Positions 41,140 through 50,487 are shown, numbered from the stretch's first letter. The stretch is 64,000 nucleotides of DNA from Sphingomonas sp. (GCF_025362505.1 NZ_JANYGG010000013.1:16092-80091); one strand, 5' to 3'. A program made the numbers and translations. Notes: a model not told the origin generated them from the sequence alone.

Positions 41140-43443
41140 ACCCGGCGGCGGTCCCTTGCCGCCGCGAGATCGCAGCATCCCGGGAAGCACGAACCCGATC
41201 CCGCCGAGCGGCTTCACCGCGTCCGATTTGAGTGTGTTCTGGATCTGCTCATAGTCAGCGAGCATTTCGTCGGTCACCGACGCGCGCGTCTCGGTCAGCG
41301 CCGCTTCGAAATCGGCCATCGTCACTTCGCTCGAATCGAGCCCGCGGCGAAGCGCGGCAAGACCCGCGCGGCGGGTCAGATCCTCGAGGTCGGCGCCAGT
41401 AAAGCGCTCGGACCGTTCGGCCAGCGATTCGAGGTCGACGTCCTTCGCGATCGGCATTCCCGCGGTGTGAATCGCCAGGATCCGGCGGCGACCGGCGACG
41501 TCCGGAACGCCGACATAAATCAGCTCGTCGAACCGCCCCGGACGAAGCAGCGCGGGATCGATCAGGTTCGGCCGATTGGTCGCGCCGATCACGACGACAT
41601 TGTTGAGCTCCTCCAGACCGTCCATCTCGGCCAGGATCGTATTGACCACCCGCTCGGTGACCTGTGGTTCACCCATCCCGGCACCCCGCGCGGGGACCAG
41701 CGAATCGAGCTCGTCGATGAAGATTACCGTCGGCGCGACCTGCCGCGCACGGGCGAACAGGCGGGCGATCTGCTGCTCGCTCTCGCCATACCATTTCGAC
41801 AGCAGGTCGGACGATTTGACCGAGATGAAATTCGCCTGGCTCTCGCGCGCCGTCGCCTTGGCGAGCAACGTCTTGCCCGTGCCCGGCGGACCGTAAAGCA
41901 GGAACCCCTTGGCTGGCCTGATCCCGAGCCGCTTGAACGCCTCGGGATGCTTCAACGGCAGTTCGATTCCCTCGCGCAACTTGTCGCGCGACGCGTCGAG
42001 CCCGCCGACATCTTCCCAGCGCAGCGTCGGCACCTGGACCATCACTTCACGCATCGCCGAAGGCGACACCCGCTTCAGCGCATTCTCGAAATCGGCGGCG
42101 TCAACCGATAGCGAATCGAGGATTTCGGGTGGAATGCTCGCTTCCTCGAGGTTGATTCGCGGCAGGATGCGGCGAACCGCTTCGAGCGCGGCTTCGCGGG
42201 TCAGCGCGGCGAGGTCGGCGCCGACGAAGCCGTAGGTGCGCTTCGCCAGTTCATCGAGGTCGATGTCCGGCGCGAGCGGCATGCCGCGCGTGTGGATGCC
42301 AAGGATCTCGCGGCGGCCGGGTTCGTCGGGAACGCCGACGACGATCTCGCGATCGAACCGGCCGGGGCGGCGAAGCGCCTCGTCGATTGCCTCGGGTCGA
42401 TTGGTGGCGGCGATCACGACCAGGTTCTGGCGCGGCTCGATGCCATCCATCAGCGCCAGCAATTGCGCGACAAGCCTCTTTTCGGCCTCGCCCGACACCT
42501 GCCCGCGCTTGGGCGCGATCGAGTCGATTTCGTCGATGAAAATGATCGACGGCGCCGATTGCGCGGCCTGCTCGAACAGATCGCGCAATTTCTTCTCGCT
42601 CTCGCCATAGGCCGAGCCCATGATTTCGGGGCCGGCGATATGGAAGAACTGCGCCTCGCTCTCGTTGGCGACGGCGCGCGCCAGCCGCGTCTTGCCGGTG
42701 CCGGGCGGGCCGTGGAGGAGCACCCCCTTGGGCGGATCGACGCCGAGCCGCTGGAACAGCTCGGGATGGCGCAACGGCAACTCGATCATTTCGCGCAACG
42801 CGTCGATCGTCCCCTTCATTCCGCCCAGATCGTCATAGGTGACGTCGGCGCGGCGCTCACCGTCCTTCTTCGTGAATTCGGGCAGCAGTTCGACCACTGT
42901 CGAAGCTTCGATATGGACGATCCCGCGCGGAACCGTCGTGACGACGCGCAGCCGCACTTCCTGCAACGCGAAGGCCGGGGCGTTGAGCAGCTGGCGCACA
43001 TGTTCGGGCATGTCGGCATTCACCCGCTGGTGGCCCGCGGTCGCGACAGTATCGCCCTCGGTCAGCGGCCGCCCTTCGAAGCTGCGCTTCAACGCCTCGG
43101 CCGATCCGGTGAGCCGAACCTGCTCGGCGGCGGGAGCGAACACGACGCGCGTCGCAGCTTTCGACTCGACCTTGCGAACCTCGACATAGTCGCCTGAGCC
43201 AACTCCCGCATTGGCGCGCTGGAGCCCGTCCAGGCGGATGATCTCGAGCCCCTCGTCATCGCCATAAGGCCCGATCGCCCGGGCGGCGGTCGAGCGCTTG
43301 CCGACGATCTCGATCACGTCACCCTCGGCCAGCCCTAGCTGCTGCATCCATTTCGCGGGCAGCCGCGCGACCCCGCGGCCGCTGTCGACCGGGGGCAGGT
43401 TGGCCACCTGCAGGCGGCGGGCCTGCGTGTCGACATCGGCCAT
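41092..43443 (-). CDS. CDC48-family double AAA+ ATPase
   Basis: A 783-residue protein with the full archaeal/eukaryotic Cdc48 layout. The N-domain (residues 1-190) is a double-psi barrel with GVARLPAKWMQQLGLAEGDVIEI. D1 has Walker A GPPGTGKT at 245-252, Walker B IIFIDE at 300-305 and pore loop AYGESE. D2 has Walker A GPPGTGKT at 518-525, Walker B VIFIDE at 573-578 and pore loop WYGESE. Both domains keep the arginine-finger segment RRPGRFD/LRPGRFD. Cdc48/VAT unfolds proteins for proteolysis; the bacterial role is little studied. The C-terminus (PPPGSASEPGVTPKGKTGE) lacks an HbYX proteasome motif. GGAG 6 nt before the ATG supports the start; the frame upstream runs antisense to nhaA. Confidence 0.93.
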   Translation of the reverse strand: MADVDTQARRLQVANLPPVDSGRGVARLPAKWMQQLGLAEGDVIEIVGKRSTAARAIGPYGDDEGLEIIRLDGLQRANAGVGSGDYVEVRKVESKAATRVVFAPAAEQVRLTGSAEALKRSFEGRPLTEGDTVATAGHQRVNADMPEHVRQLLNAPAFALQEVRLRVVTTVPRGIVHIEASTVVELLPEFTKKDGERRADVTYDDLGGMKGTIDALREMIELPLRHPELFQRLGVDPPKGVLLHGPPGTGKTRLARAVANESEAQFFHIAGPEIMGSAYGESEKKLRDLFEQAAQSAPSIIFIDEIDSIAPKRGQVSGEAEKRLVAQLLALMDGIEPRQNLVVIAATNRPEAIDEALRRPGRFDREIVVGVPDEPGRREILGIHTRGMPLAPDIDLDELAKRTYGFVGADLAALTREAALEAVRRILPRINLEEASIPPEILDSLSVDAADFENALKRVSPSAMREVMVQVPTLRWEDVGGLDASRDKLREGIELPLKHPEAFKRLGIRPAKGFLLYGPPGTGKTLLAKATARESQANFISVKSSDLLSKWYGESEQQIARLFARARQVAPTVIFIDELDSLVPARGAGMGEPQVTERVVNTILAEMDGLEELNNVVVIGATNRPNLIDPALLRPGRFDELIYVGVPDVAGRRRILAIHTAGMPIAKDVDLESLAERSERFTGADLEDLTRRAGLAALRRGLDSSEVTMADFEAALTETRASVTDEMLADYEQIQNTLKSDAVKPLGGIGFVLPGMLRSRGGKGPPPGSASEPGVTPKGKTGE

Positions 43444-43590
43444 GGTCTTCTCCAGCTCTTCAGATTGAAAACAGTTCGCGGGTGAGGAACGACGCCAGCT
43501 CCGTAAGGGTCCAATGTAGGCCAAGCTCGCCGGGGATAAAGGGGCGGCGGTTTTCCTGTTCCGCGCGGCCTGCGCTGCTATGCTACCGCG

Positions 43591-44796
43591 ATGACCGACA
43601 TGTCGATCCGGGACCGCCGCGCTGGCCAACTGCTGATCGCCAGCGCCGGGCTGGCGCTCCTGATCGCCAACTCGCCGTGGGCGGGCGGGTGGGACGCGCT
43701 GCTCCACGCGCATGTCGGACCGGTGGTACCGCGCCTTGGCCAACTCTCGCTGCATGGCGCGGTGGCCGATGGTGCGATGGCGCTGTTCTTCCTGCTCGTC
43801 GGGCTCGAGGTGAAGCGCGAGTGGTTCGAGGGTCGTCTTGCGACCCCCGCCGCGCGACGGCTGCCGATCGTCGCGGCGGTCGCGGGAATGGGGGTGCCCG
43901 CGCTGGTCTATCTCGCCGTGACAGGCGGCGCGGCGACCATGCGCAGCGGCTGGGCGATCCCGGCGGCGACCGACATCGCGTTCGCAGTCGGCATCCTTGC
44001 CTTGCTGGGCCCGCGCGCTCCGCCATCGCTCAAGCTCTTGCTCGTCACCATCGCGATCGTCGACGACATCGGTGCGGTCATCATCATCGCAGCGGCCTAT
44101 ACGCGCGGGCTCGACGTGCTGGCGCTCGGAGGGGCACTGGGCATCGTCGGCGTCATGGTGGGAATGAACCGCTTCGGCGTGCGTCGGCTCGCCCCTTATC
44201 TCATCGGCTTCGCATTGCTCTGGCTGGCGATGCTGGCCAGCGGAGTGCACCCAACCGTCGCTGGCGTGGTTGCCGCGCTGACCATCCCGCTGCGCGCGCC
44301 CGACGGCACTTCGCCGCTGCGCCGGCTGGAGCATGCGATCCACCCGTGGGTGATGTTCGGCGTCGTCCCGCTGTTCGGCCTCGTCAGCGCGGGCGTGTCG
44401 CTGTCCGGCGGGCTGACGGCGCTCGCTCAGCCGCTCTCGCTCGGGGTCGCGCTTGGCCTGTTCGTGGGCAAGCAGGTCGGGGTCGGAGGCGCCCTCTGGC
44501 TGGCGATCCGCTCGGGCCTCGCGCCGCGGCCCGCCGGGACCACCTCCGCGCAACTCTACGGCGCGGCGCTGCTGTGCGGGATCGGCTTCACCATGAGCCT
44601 GTTCATCGGCGCGCTGGCCTTTCCCGACAACTCGCAAGCGATCGACGCCGCCAAGCTCGGCACGCTCGCCGGCTCGCTCCTGTCGGGCCTCGCCGGCTAC
44701 CTCGTCCTGCGCCGGGCAACCGCCGAAGAATGTCCGCCCGACGACGCACTCGAAGCCCGCAAGATCTTCGCCTGCGACGAACCGCCAGAGCGCTAG
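43591..44796 (+). CDS. nhaA: Na+/H+ antiporter NhaA
   Basis: A 401-residue inner-membrane protein with about 12 helices. The signature segments are FFLLVGLEVKREW, PAATDIAFAVGILALLG (T127-D128 helix break) and IAIVDDIGAVIIIA, with the ion-binding aspartate pair D158-D159. It exports sodium in exchange for protons. It overlaps the convergent etfA end by 4 bp and is divergent from the CDC48-type gene. Confidence 0.96.
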   Translation: MTDMSIRDRRAGQLLIASAGLALLIANSPWAGGWDALLHAHVGPVVPRLGQLSLHGAVADGAMALFFLLVGLEVKREWFEGRLATPAARRLPIVAAVAGMGVPALVYLAVTGGAATMRSGWAIPAATDIAFAVGILALLGPRAPPSLKLLLVTIAIVDDIGAVIIIAAAYTRGLDVLALGGALGIVGVMVGMNRFGVRRLAPYLIGFALLWLAMLASGVHPTVAGVVAALTIPLRAPDGTSPLRRLEHAIHPWVMFGVVPLFGLVSAGVSLSGGLTALAQPLSLGVALGLFVGKQVGVGGALWLAIRSGLAPRPAGTTSAQLYGAALLCGIGFTMSLFIGALAFPDNSQAIDAAKLGTLAGSLLSGLAGYLVLRRATAEECPPDDALEARKIFACDEPPER

Positions 44797-45728
44797 CCCG
44801 GAAGCTTCTCGGTCAGCTCCGGAACGATCTTGAACAGGTCACCGACCAGGCCGACGTCTGCCACCTGGAAGATCGGGGCGTCCTCGTCCTTGTTGATGGC
44901 GACGATGATCTTGCTGTCCTTCATTCCCGCAAGGTGCTGGATCGCGCCCGAGATGCCGATCGCCAGATAGACTTCGGGCGCGACGATCTTGCCCGTCTGG
45001 CCGACCTGGTAATCGTTGGGCGCATAGCCTGCGTCGACCGCGGCGCGCGAGGCGCCGACGCCGGCGCCAAGCTTGTCGGCAAGCGGGTCGATCAGCGCGT
45101 GGAACTGCTCCGACGAACCCAAAGCACGGCCGCCCGAGACGATGATCTTGGCGCTGGTCAACTCGGGCCGCTCGGATTTCGCCAGTTCGGCCGAGACGAA
45201 CCTCGCCTTACCGCTGTTGCCCGACGCGTCGACGGTCTCGATCGTCCCCGATCCGCCTTCGGTCGCGGCCTTCTCGAAGGCGGTGCCGCGTACCGTGACG
45301 ACAATCTTCGCATCCCTCGACCTGACCGTAGCAATCGCGTTGCCGGCATAGATCGGGCGGGTGAAGGTGTTATCGCCCTCGACCGAGGTGATATCCGACA
45401 GTTGCATCACGTCGAGCAGCGCGGCGACGCGCGGGGCAATGTTGCGCCCGGCAGTGGTCGACGGGACGACGAACGCGTCGTGATCGGCCATCAGCCGCAC
45501 CGCGACCGGCGCGACCGCTTCCGCGAGTTGATGCTCGAGCGCCGGGGACTCGGCGACATGGACCTTGCCGACGCCGGCGATCTTCGCCGCCGCCTCGGCT
45601 ACCGCGCCGACATTGGCGCCGGTCACGAGCAGGTGCACTTCGCCCATCTGCGCCGCGGCGGTCACCGCGGGCAGGGTGGCATCCTTGACCACCGCGCCAT
45701 CATGTTCGACGAATACCAGCGTCTTCAT
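44793..45728 (-). CDS. etfA: Electron transfer flavoprotein alpha subunit
   Basis: A 311-residue FixB/EtfA protein. The C-terminal FAD domain contains [20 protein letters not shown] and [20 protein letters not shown], then [20 protein letters not shown]. With EtfB it accepts electrons from acyl-CoA dehydrogenases and passes them to ETF-ubiquinone oxidoreductase, which is not in the window. It starts inside the etfB stop (4-nt overlap). Confidence 0.97.
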   Translation of the reverse strand: MKTLVFVEHDGAVVKDATLPAVTAAAQMGEVHLLVTGANVGAVAEAAAKIAGVGKVHVAESPALEHQLAEAVAPVAVRLMADHDAFVVPSTTAGRNIAPRVAALLDVMQLSDITSVEGDNTFTRPIYAGNAIATVRSRDAKIVVTVRGTAFEKAATEGGSGTIETVDASGNSGKARFVSAELAKSERPELTSAKIIVSGGRALGSSEQFHALIDPLADKLGAGVGASRAAVDAGYAPNDYQVGQTGKIVAPEVYLAIGISGAIQHLAGMKDSKIIVAINKDEDAPIFQVADVGLVGDLFKIVPELTEKLPG

Positions 45729-46474
45729 GCGATCACTCCCAGAGCCTTGAGTTTTGCGACCAGTTCATCGACCGATCCCACCTTGACGCCGGCGGTGCGT
45801 TTCGCCGGCTCGATCACCTTGAGCGTCTCGAGCCGGGGCGTGACATCGACGCCGTAATCGGCCGGGGTCTTGTGCACGAACGGCTTCGACTTGGCCTTCA
45901 TGATGTTCGGCAGGCTGGCGTAGCGCGGCTCGTTGAGGCGAAGATCGGTGGTCACGATCGCCGGCACGGTCAGCGCGACCGTCTCGAGCCCGCCGTCGAC
46001 TTCACGGATGACGTTGACCGTGTCGCCGACGACCTCGACCTTGCTGGCGAATGTCCCCTGCGGCCAGTCGAGCAGTGCGCCGAGCATTTGCCCGACCTGG
46101 TTCGAATCATCGTCGATCGCCTGCTTGCCGAGGATGAACAGGTCGGGCTGTTCTTCCTGCGCGACCTTGGCGAGCAGCTTGGCGACGCCGAGCGGTTCGA
46201 CATCTTCTTCGGACATGATCAGGATCGCGCGATCCGCGCCCATCGCGAGCGCGGTGCGGAGCGTTTCCTGTGCCTTGGCCGGCCCGATCGAGACCGCGAC
46301 GACTTCGGTCGCGACCCCCTTTTCGCGCAGACGAAGCGCTTCCTCTACGGCGATTTCGTCGAACGGGTTCATCGACATCTTGACGTTGGCGAGGTCGACC
46401 CCGCTGCCGTCCATCTTGATGCGCGGCTTGACATTGTAATCGATCACTCGCTTGACCGCGACCAGCACCTTCAT
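45725..46474 (-). CDS. etfB: Electron transfer flavoprotein beta subunit
   Basis: A 249-residue EtfB. It starts [20 protein letters not shown] and carries the AMP-binding region MGADRAILI and the signature with [25 protein letters not shown], the recognition loop for dehydrogenases. GAGAGGA lies 7 nt before the ATG. It lies 60 bp after sucC on the same strand; the three form a plausible sucC-etfB-etfA operon linking succinyl-CoA and fatty/amino acid oxidation. Confidence 0.97.
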   Translation of the reverse strand: MKVLVAVKRVIDYNVKPRIKMDGSGVDLANVKMSMNPFDEIAVEEALRLREKGVATEVVAVSIGPAKAQETLRTALAMGADRAILIMSEEDVEPLGVAKLLAKVAQEEQPDLFILGKQAIDDDSNQVGQMLGALLDWPQGTFASKVEVVGDTVNVIREVDGGLETVALTVPAIVTTDLRLNEPRYASLPNIMKAKSKPFVHKTPADYGVDVTPRLETLKVIEPAKRTAGVKVGSVDELVAKLKALGVIA

Positions 46475-46534
46475 TCGTGTGTCCTCTCGTGTCCGTCACC
46501 CGGGCTGTGCCCACGGGGCGACGATGTTGTTATT

Positions 46535-47734
46535 TCAGGCAGCCTTTTTAACCTCGGCGACAATCTTTCGCGCCGCATCGCCAAGATCATTGGCGGCGAC
46601 AATCGGGAGTCCCGAGTGGGCGAGGATGTCCTTGCCCTCCTGCACGTTGGTACCTTCCAGCCGAACGACCAGCGGCACCGACAGATTCACTTCCTTTGCC
46701 GCCGCGACAATGCCGTCGGCGATGATGTCGCACTTCATGATTCCGCCGAAGATGTTGACGAGGATGCCCTTCACCGCCGGATCGCTCAGGATGATCTTGA
46801 ACGCGGCGGTGACCTTTTCCTTGGTCGCGCCGCCGCCGACATCGAGGAAGTTGGCCGGGAAGGCGCCGTTCAGCTTGATGATGTCCATCGTCGCCATCGC
46901 CAGCCCCGCGCCGTTGACCATGCAGCCGATGTCGCCGTCCAGCTTGATATAGGCGAGGTCGTACTTCGATGCCTCGATCTCGGCCGGGTCCTCCTCGGCG
47001 AGGTCGCGCAACTCGGCGAGGTCCTTGTGGCGGAACATCGCGTTGGAATCGAAGCTCACTTTCGCATCGAGCACGGTCAACTTGCCGTCTTCGGTCACCG
47101 CCAGCGGGTTGATCTCGATTTGCTCGGCGTCGGTGCCGAGAAAGGCGTCGTACAACTTGGACGCGACCGACGCGGCCTGCTTCGCCAGATTGTTGGTCAA
47201 GCCCAGCGCGGCCGCTACCGACCGTCCGTGATGCGGCATGAAGCCGGTCGCCGGGTCAATCGTGATGGTGTGGATCTTATCGGGCGTTTCATGGGCGACA
47301 TGCTCGATGTCCATCCCGCCCTCGGTCGAGACGACCATCGCCACCCGTCCTGAATCGCGATCGACCAGCAGCGCGAGGTAGAACTCCTTGGCGATGTCCA
47401 CCCCGTCGGTAATGTACAGCCGCTGGACCTGCTTGCCATGCTCCCCGGTCTGGATCGTGACCAGCGCCTTGCCGAGCATCTCCTCCGCATGCGCGCGCAC
47501 TTCCTCGATCGATTTGGCCAGCCGCACCCCGCCCTTGGCATCGGGACCGAGTTCCTTGAACTTGCCTTTGCCGCGCCCGCCGGCGTGGATTTGCGCCTTG
47601 ACCACCCACAACGGTCCGGGAAGCTTGCTCGCCGCTGCGACGGCTTCATCGGCGGTCATCGCGGCATAGCCAGCAGGAACCGGCACGCCATATTTCGCGA
47701 GCAATTCCTTGGCCTGATATTCGTGGATATTCAT
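46535..47734 (-). CDS. sucC: Succinyl-CoA synthetase beta subunit (ADP-forming)
   Basis: A 399-residue ATP-grasp protein starting [20 protein letters not shown], with [20 protein letters not shown] and [13 protein letters not shown], matching SucC along its whole length. It forms succinyl-CoA ligase with the alpha subunit SucD in the TCA cycle. No sucD adjoins it, unlike the usual sucCD pair, so the partner must be elsewhere. The ATG at 47,734 matches the family start; codons further upstream belong to the gap shared with dinB. Confidence 0.96.
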   Translation of the reverse strand: MNIHEYQAKELLAKYGVPVPAGYAAMTADEAVAAASKLPGPLWVVKAQIHAGGRGKGKFKELGPDAKGGVRLAKSIEEVRAHAEEMLGKALVTIQTGEHGKQVQRLYITDGVDIAKEFYLALLVDRDSGRVAMVVSTEGGMDIEHVAHETPDKIHTITIDPATGFMPHHGRSVAAALGLTNNLAKQAASVASKLYDAFLGTDAEQIEINPLAVTEDGKLTVLDAKVSFDSNAMFRHKDLAELRDLAEEDPAEIEASKYDLAYIKLDGDIGCMVNGAGLAMATMDIIKLNGAFPANFLDVGGGATKEKVTAAFKIILSDPAVKGILVNIFGGIMKCDIIADGIVAAAKEVNLSVPLVVRLEGTNVQEGKDILAHSGLPIVAANDLGDAARKIVAEVKKAA

Positions 47735-47786
47735 CGATGATTCCCGGGTGGCGAGGATATCGGCCCTTAAGCATGACTTGCGCCAC

Positions 47787-47801
47787 GATGCAAAATGCAT
47801 C
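47787..47801. promoter_or_regulatory. Perfect inverted repeat between sucC and dinB
   Basis: GATGCA-AAA-TGCATC forms a 15-bp palindrome 52 bp upstream of sucC and 37 bp upstream of dinB. It is a candidate operator for either gene; I do not recognise the cognate regulator. Confidence 0.4.
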
Positions 47802-47829
47802 CTCCCTTCGATCAGCGTGAGCTGCTAAA

Positions 47830-47844
47830 GAACGAGCCGTGAAC
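47830..47844 (-). promoter_or_regulatory. LexA (SOS) box over the dinB start
   Basis: GAAC-N7-GAAC at 47,830-47,844 is, on the other strand, GTTC-N7-GTTC, the established LexA box of alphaproteobacteria. It covers the GTG start codon of dinB (47,839-47,841), a polymerase gene typically induced by DNA damage. Repression by a LexA dimer here would block initiation or early elongation. Confidence 0.7.
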
Positions 47845-48918
47845 ACCGACTGCCCTCCGCGCAAGATCATCCATGTCGACATGGACGCCTTCTATGCCTC
47901 GGTCGAACAACGTGATGATCCGACGCTGAGGGGCCGTCCGGTCGCGGTCGGCGGCGGGCATCGCGGGGTCGTCGCGGCAGCGTCGTACGAGGCGCGCGTG
48001 TTCGGGGTGCGATCGGCGATGCCTTCGGTCACCGCGAGCCGCAAATGCCCCGACCTCGTTTTCGTCAAGCCGCGCTTCGATGTTTACCGCAGTGTGTCGC
48101 ATCAGATCCGCGCGATCTTCGCCGATTACACTGCGCAGATCGAACCGCTCAGCCTCGACGAAGCCTATCTCGACGTCAGCCAGGACATTCGCGGCCTCGG
48201 CAGCGCGCGCGCCATCGCCGAGGAAATCCGCGCCCGCATCTTCGCGCAAACCGGGCTGACCGCTTCGGCAGGCGTATCCTATTGCAAATTCATCGCCAAG
48301 CTCGCGTCGGACCACAACAAGCCTGACGGGCTGTGCGTCATCCCGCCCGATCGCGGCGCGGCATTCGTCGCAACGCTCCCGGTCAAGCGCTTCCACGGCG
48401 TCGGCCCGGTCACGGCGGCGAAGATGGAGCGGCTCGGCATCCACACCGGGTTCGATCTCGCCGCCTGGTCGCTGCCCGAACTCGAAGCACATTTTGGCTC
48501 GTCCGGCTTCTGGTACTGGCGGATCGCGCGAGGCATCGACGATCGCCCGGTGCGCGCCGATCGCGAAACGAAATCGGTCAGCGCCGAACGCACCTTCGAC
48601 GAGGATTTGTCCAGTCCCGCGGCGCTCTCCGAGCAACTCGATCGTGTCGCCGGGCTGGCGTGGCAACGGATCGACCGCAATGGCGCACACGGGCGAACCG
48701 TCACGCTCAAGGTCAAGTTCGCCGATTTCACCCTCATCACCCGCTCGAAAAGCTTTTCTGCCCCGGTCGACAGTCAAGCCACCTTAGCCGCTGCTGGCCA
48801 GTTGCTTCTCGCCGCGCTCTTCCCCGTGCCTCGCGGAATCCGCCTGCTCGGGCTTGGGCTTCATTCGCTCGTGACTGAAATGCACGACCATCCCGTCCAG
48901 CTTGGACTGGCGATCTGA
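47839..48918 (+). CDS. dinB: DNA polymerase IV (Y-family)
   Basis: A 359-residue Y-family polymerase. The metal-binding motif HVDMDAFYASVEQ (D14, D16) is near the N-terminus, followed by SLDEAYLDVS with the catalytic D-E pair. Helix-hairpin-helix residues are in KRFHGVGPVTAAKMERLG, and the C-terminal QLGLAI resembles the sliding-clamp-binding peptide. It performs error-prone translesion synthesis. The start is GTG 47,839 and lies inside a LexA box. Confidence 0.95.
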   Translation: MNTDCPPRKIIHVDMDAFYASVEQRDDPTLRGRPVAVGGGHRGVVAAASYEARVFGVRSAMPSVTASRKCPDLVFVKPRFDVYRSVSHQIRAIFADYTAQIEPLSLDEAYLDVSQDIRGLGSARAIAEEIRARIFAQTGLTASAGVSYCKFIAKLASDHNKPDGLCVIPPDRGAAFVATLPVKRFHGVGPVTAAKMERLGIHTGFDLAAWSLPELEAHFGSSGFWYWRIARGIDDRPVRADRETKSVSAERTFDEDLSSPAALSEQLDRVAGLAWQRIDRNGAHGRTVTLKVKFADFTLITRSKSFSAPVDSQATLAAAGQLLLAALFPVPRGIRLLGLGLHSLVTEMHDHPVQLGLAI

Positions 48919-49004
48919 GAAAAATTATGTTATATGAGTGCGACGTGCCGCCGCGATCCTTGCGGAGGCGCTATCTGTCGAATCGATCGAGAGACGGGAC
49001 GCTG

Positions 49005-49023
49005 CGACCGGGGGTCGTTTTTT
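49005..49023 (+). terminator. Short hairpin with T6 in the carD leader
   Basis: CGACC-GGG-GGTCG is followed by six T residues between dinB and carD. It could end dinB transcripts or attenuate a carD leader RNA starting near a TTGGAC/TATGTT-like promoter at 48,902-48,931. The 5-bp stem is short. Confidence 0.4.
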
Positions 49024-49100
49024 CGTACATCACCATTTGGGGGGCATGGTGCACGAAGAACGCGTCGGCGGGCTCCGCACAGGCATAGGAAGGCGAACGA

Positions 49101-49637
49101 ATGGCTGCGAAGGCTCTTAGCTTCGATGTTGGCGATTATGTGGTTTACCCCAAGCATGGTGTTGGCAAGGTCACCGAAATCCAGAATACCGAGATCGCGG
49201 GCACTCAACTCGATCTCTATGTGCTGCGCTTCGAAAAGGAGCGGATGACGCTCCGCGTTCCGGTTGGCAAGGCCGATGCGGTCGGCATGCGCAAGTTGTC
49301 GAGCGACCAGACGATGAAGGACGCGCTCGAGACGCTCAAGGGCAAGCCCCGCGTCAAGCGCACGATGTGGTCGCGCCGCGCTCAGGAATATGAGGCCAAG
49401 ATCAACTCGGGTGACCTCACCTCGATCGCCGAGGTGACCCGCGACCTGTTCCGCGCCGACGACCAGCCCGAACAAAGCTACTCGGAGCGGCAGATCTTCG
49501 AAGCTGCCTCGTCGCGCCTCGCCCGAGAGCTCGCCGCGATGGAGCAGGTCGACGAGCCTACCGCGTTGAAACAGATCCTCGAGATCCTCAACGCTGCTGC
49601 GTCGATCCACAACAAGGCGAAAGAATTGGCTGCGTAA
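49101..49637 (+). CDS. carD: CarD-family RNA polymerase-binding regulator
   Basis: A 178-residue protein. The N-terminal Tudor-like RNA-polymerase-interacting domain has FDVGDYVVYPKHGVGKVTEI, and a helical C-terminal domain (TMWSRRAQEYEAKINSGDL) completes the CarD/CdnL layout. It stabilises open promoter complexes, notably at rRNA promoters, by binding the beta subunit. AGGAAGG lies 8 nt before the ATG. A strong terminator follows 28 bp after the stop codon. Confidence 0.95.
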   Translation: MAAKALSFDVGDYVVYPKHGVGKVTEIQNTEIAGTQLDLYVLRFEKERMTLRVPVGKADAVGMRKLSSDQTMKDALETLKGKPRVKRTMWSRRAQEYEAKINSGDLTSIAEVTRDLFRADDQPEQSYSERQIFEAASSRLARELAAMEQVDEPTALKQILEILNAAASIHNKAKELAA

Positions 49638-49665
49638 CGCGACGTGTCTGAACGCTAATCGAAGG

Positions 49666-49697
49666 GCGCGCCCGTCAGACGGCGCGCTCTTTTTTTG
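49666..49697 (+). terminator. Intrinsic terminator after carD
   Basis: GCGCGCC (49,666-49,672) pairs with GGCGCGC (49,681-49,687) and is followed by TCTTTTTTT. A canonical Rho-independent terminator. Confidence 0.85.
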
Positions 49698-49700
49698 TGC

Positions 49701-49740
49701 TTGCCGCACCATCCGTATTGCTGTATTATATTGGCAATAC
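49701..49740 (+). promoter_or_regulatory. Promoter with overlapping operator for the first GIN-domain gene
   Basis: TTGCCG (49,701-49,706) and TATTAT (49,724-49,729) are 17 bp apart. A perfect inverted repeat GTATTGC-N12-GCAATAC (49,715-49,721 and 49,734-49,740) brackets the -10 element. A dimeric repressor binding there would block RNA polymerase. The regulator is not encoded next to it. Confidence 0.55.
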
Positions 49741-49755
49741 ACAAAGGAGGGAATG

Positions 49756-50487
49756 ATGCGACTATACCCAATTCTGGTTGCCGGCATCGCTGCGAGCACC
49801 CTCACCGGGTGCGGCCATTCGGGCCACGTCGACTCCGGCCCGCGAATCGACCGCAACTTCGCCCTTTCGGGCTTTACCGGGGTCCAAGTCGCGGGCGCTT
49901 ACGACATCACCGTGCATTCTGGCCCGGCAACCAGCGTTAGCGCCAATGGCAGCGAGAAGGCGCTCGACGATATGCGGGTTGAGGTGAAGGACGGCACGCT
50001 TGTCATCAGCCACGCCCAGCACCGCCTGTTCGGATTCGGCTGGGGCGGTTCGCAGAGCGCGGGACCGGTCAGCGTGGTCGTGACGGTGCCCGGCCTTGAC
50101 CATGCAGTGATCGCCGGTTCGGGGGGGATTGCAATCGACAAGATCGGCGGGCCGCGCTTCAAGGGTGAAGTCGCGGGCTCGGGCGACCTCAAGCTCGCTA
50201 CGGTCGACGCCGACGATGTCTCGTTCGAAATTGCCGGATCGGGCGGCATTATCGCTGCGGGCAAGGCGAAGAGCGTGACTTATGAAATTGCGGGATCCGG
50301 CGACATCGATGCCGCCGGGCTGATCGCCGAAACCGCCAAGCTGAGCATTGCCGGCTCGGGCGGGATCAAAGGCCACGCCACCGGCACGGCCGATATCGAA
50401 ATTCTCGGCTCGGGCGATGTCACCCTAACTGGCGGCGCCAAGTGCACGATCGAGAAGCACGGCTCGGGCGACGTCCGCTGCTCGTGA
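49756..50487 (+). CDS. GIN-domain (DUF2807) lipoprotein
   Basis: A 243-residue protein. The lipoprotein signal is MRLYPILVAGIAASTLTGC (C19). A head-GIN domain follows, with FTGVQVAGAYDITVHSGP and then repeated GSGG/GSGD turns (IAGSGGIAI, VAGSGDLKL, IAGSGGIIA, IAGSGDIDA, IAGSGGIKG, LGSGDVTL, HGSGDVRC). These recur about every 17-23 residues and predict a right-handed beta-helix on the outside of a membrane. The function of the family is unknown. AAGGAGG lies 5 nt before ATG 49,756; an adjacent ATG at 49,753 is a less well spaced alternative. A paralogue follows 43 bp downstream. Confidence 0.85.
   Translation: MRLYPILVAGIAASTLTGCGHSGHVDSGPRIDRNFALSGFTGVQVAGAYDITVHSGPATSVSANGSEKALDDMRVEVKDGTLVISHAQHRLFGFGWGGSQSAGPVSVVVTVPGLDHAVIAGSGGIAIDKIGGPRFKGEVAGSGDLKLATVDADDVSFEIAGSGGIIAAGKAKSVTYEIAGSGDIDAAGLIAETAKLSIAGSGGIKGHATGTADIEILGSGDVTLTGGAKCTIEKHGSGDVRCS

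Noticed and set aside
43444..44637. An upstream extension of the CDC48-type frame
   Set aside because: It is antisense to nhaA; the ribosome site and N-domain place the start at 43,443.
48927..49088. A 53-codon open frame (MLYECDVPPRS...) ending just before the carD ribosome site
   Set aside because: There is no ribosome-binding site, the composition is arginine-rich and shadow-like, and a hairpin with T6 lies within it. Possible but not supported.
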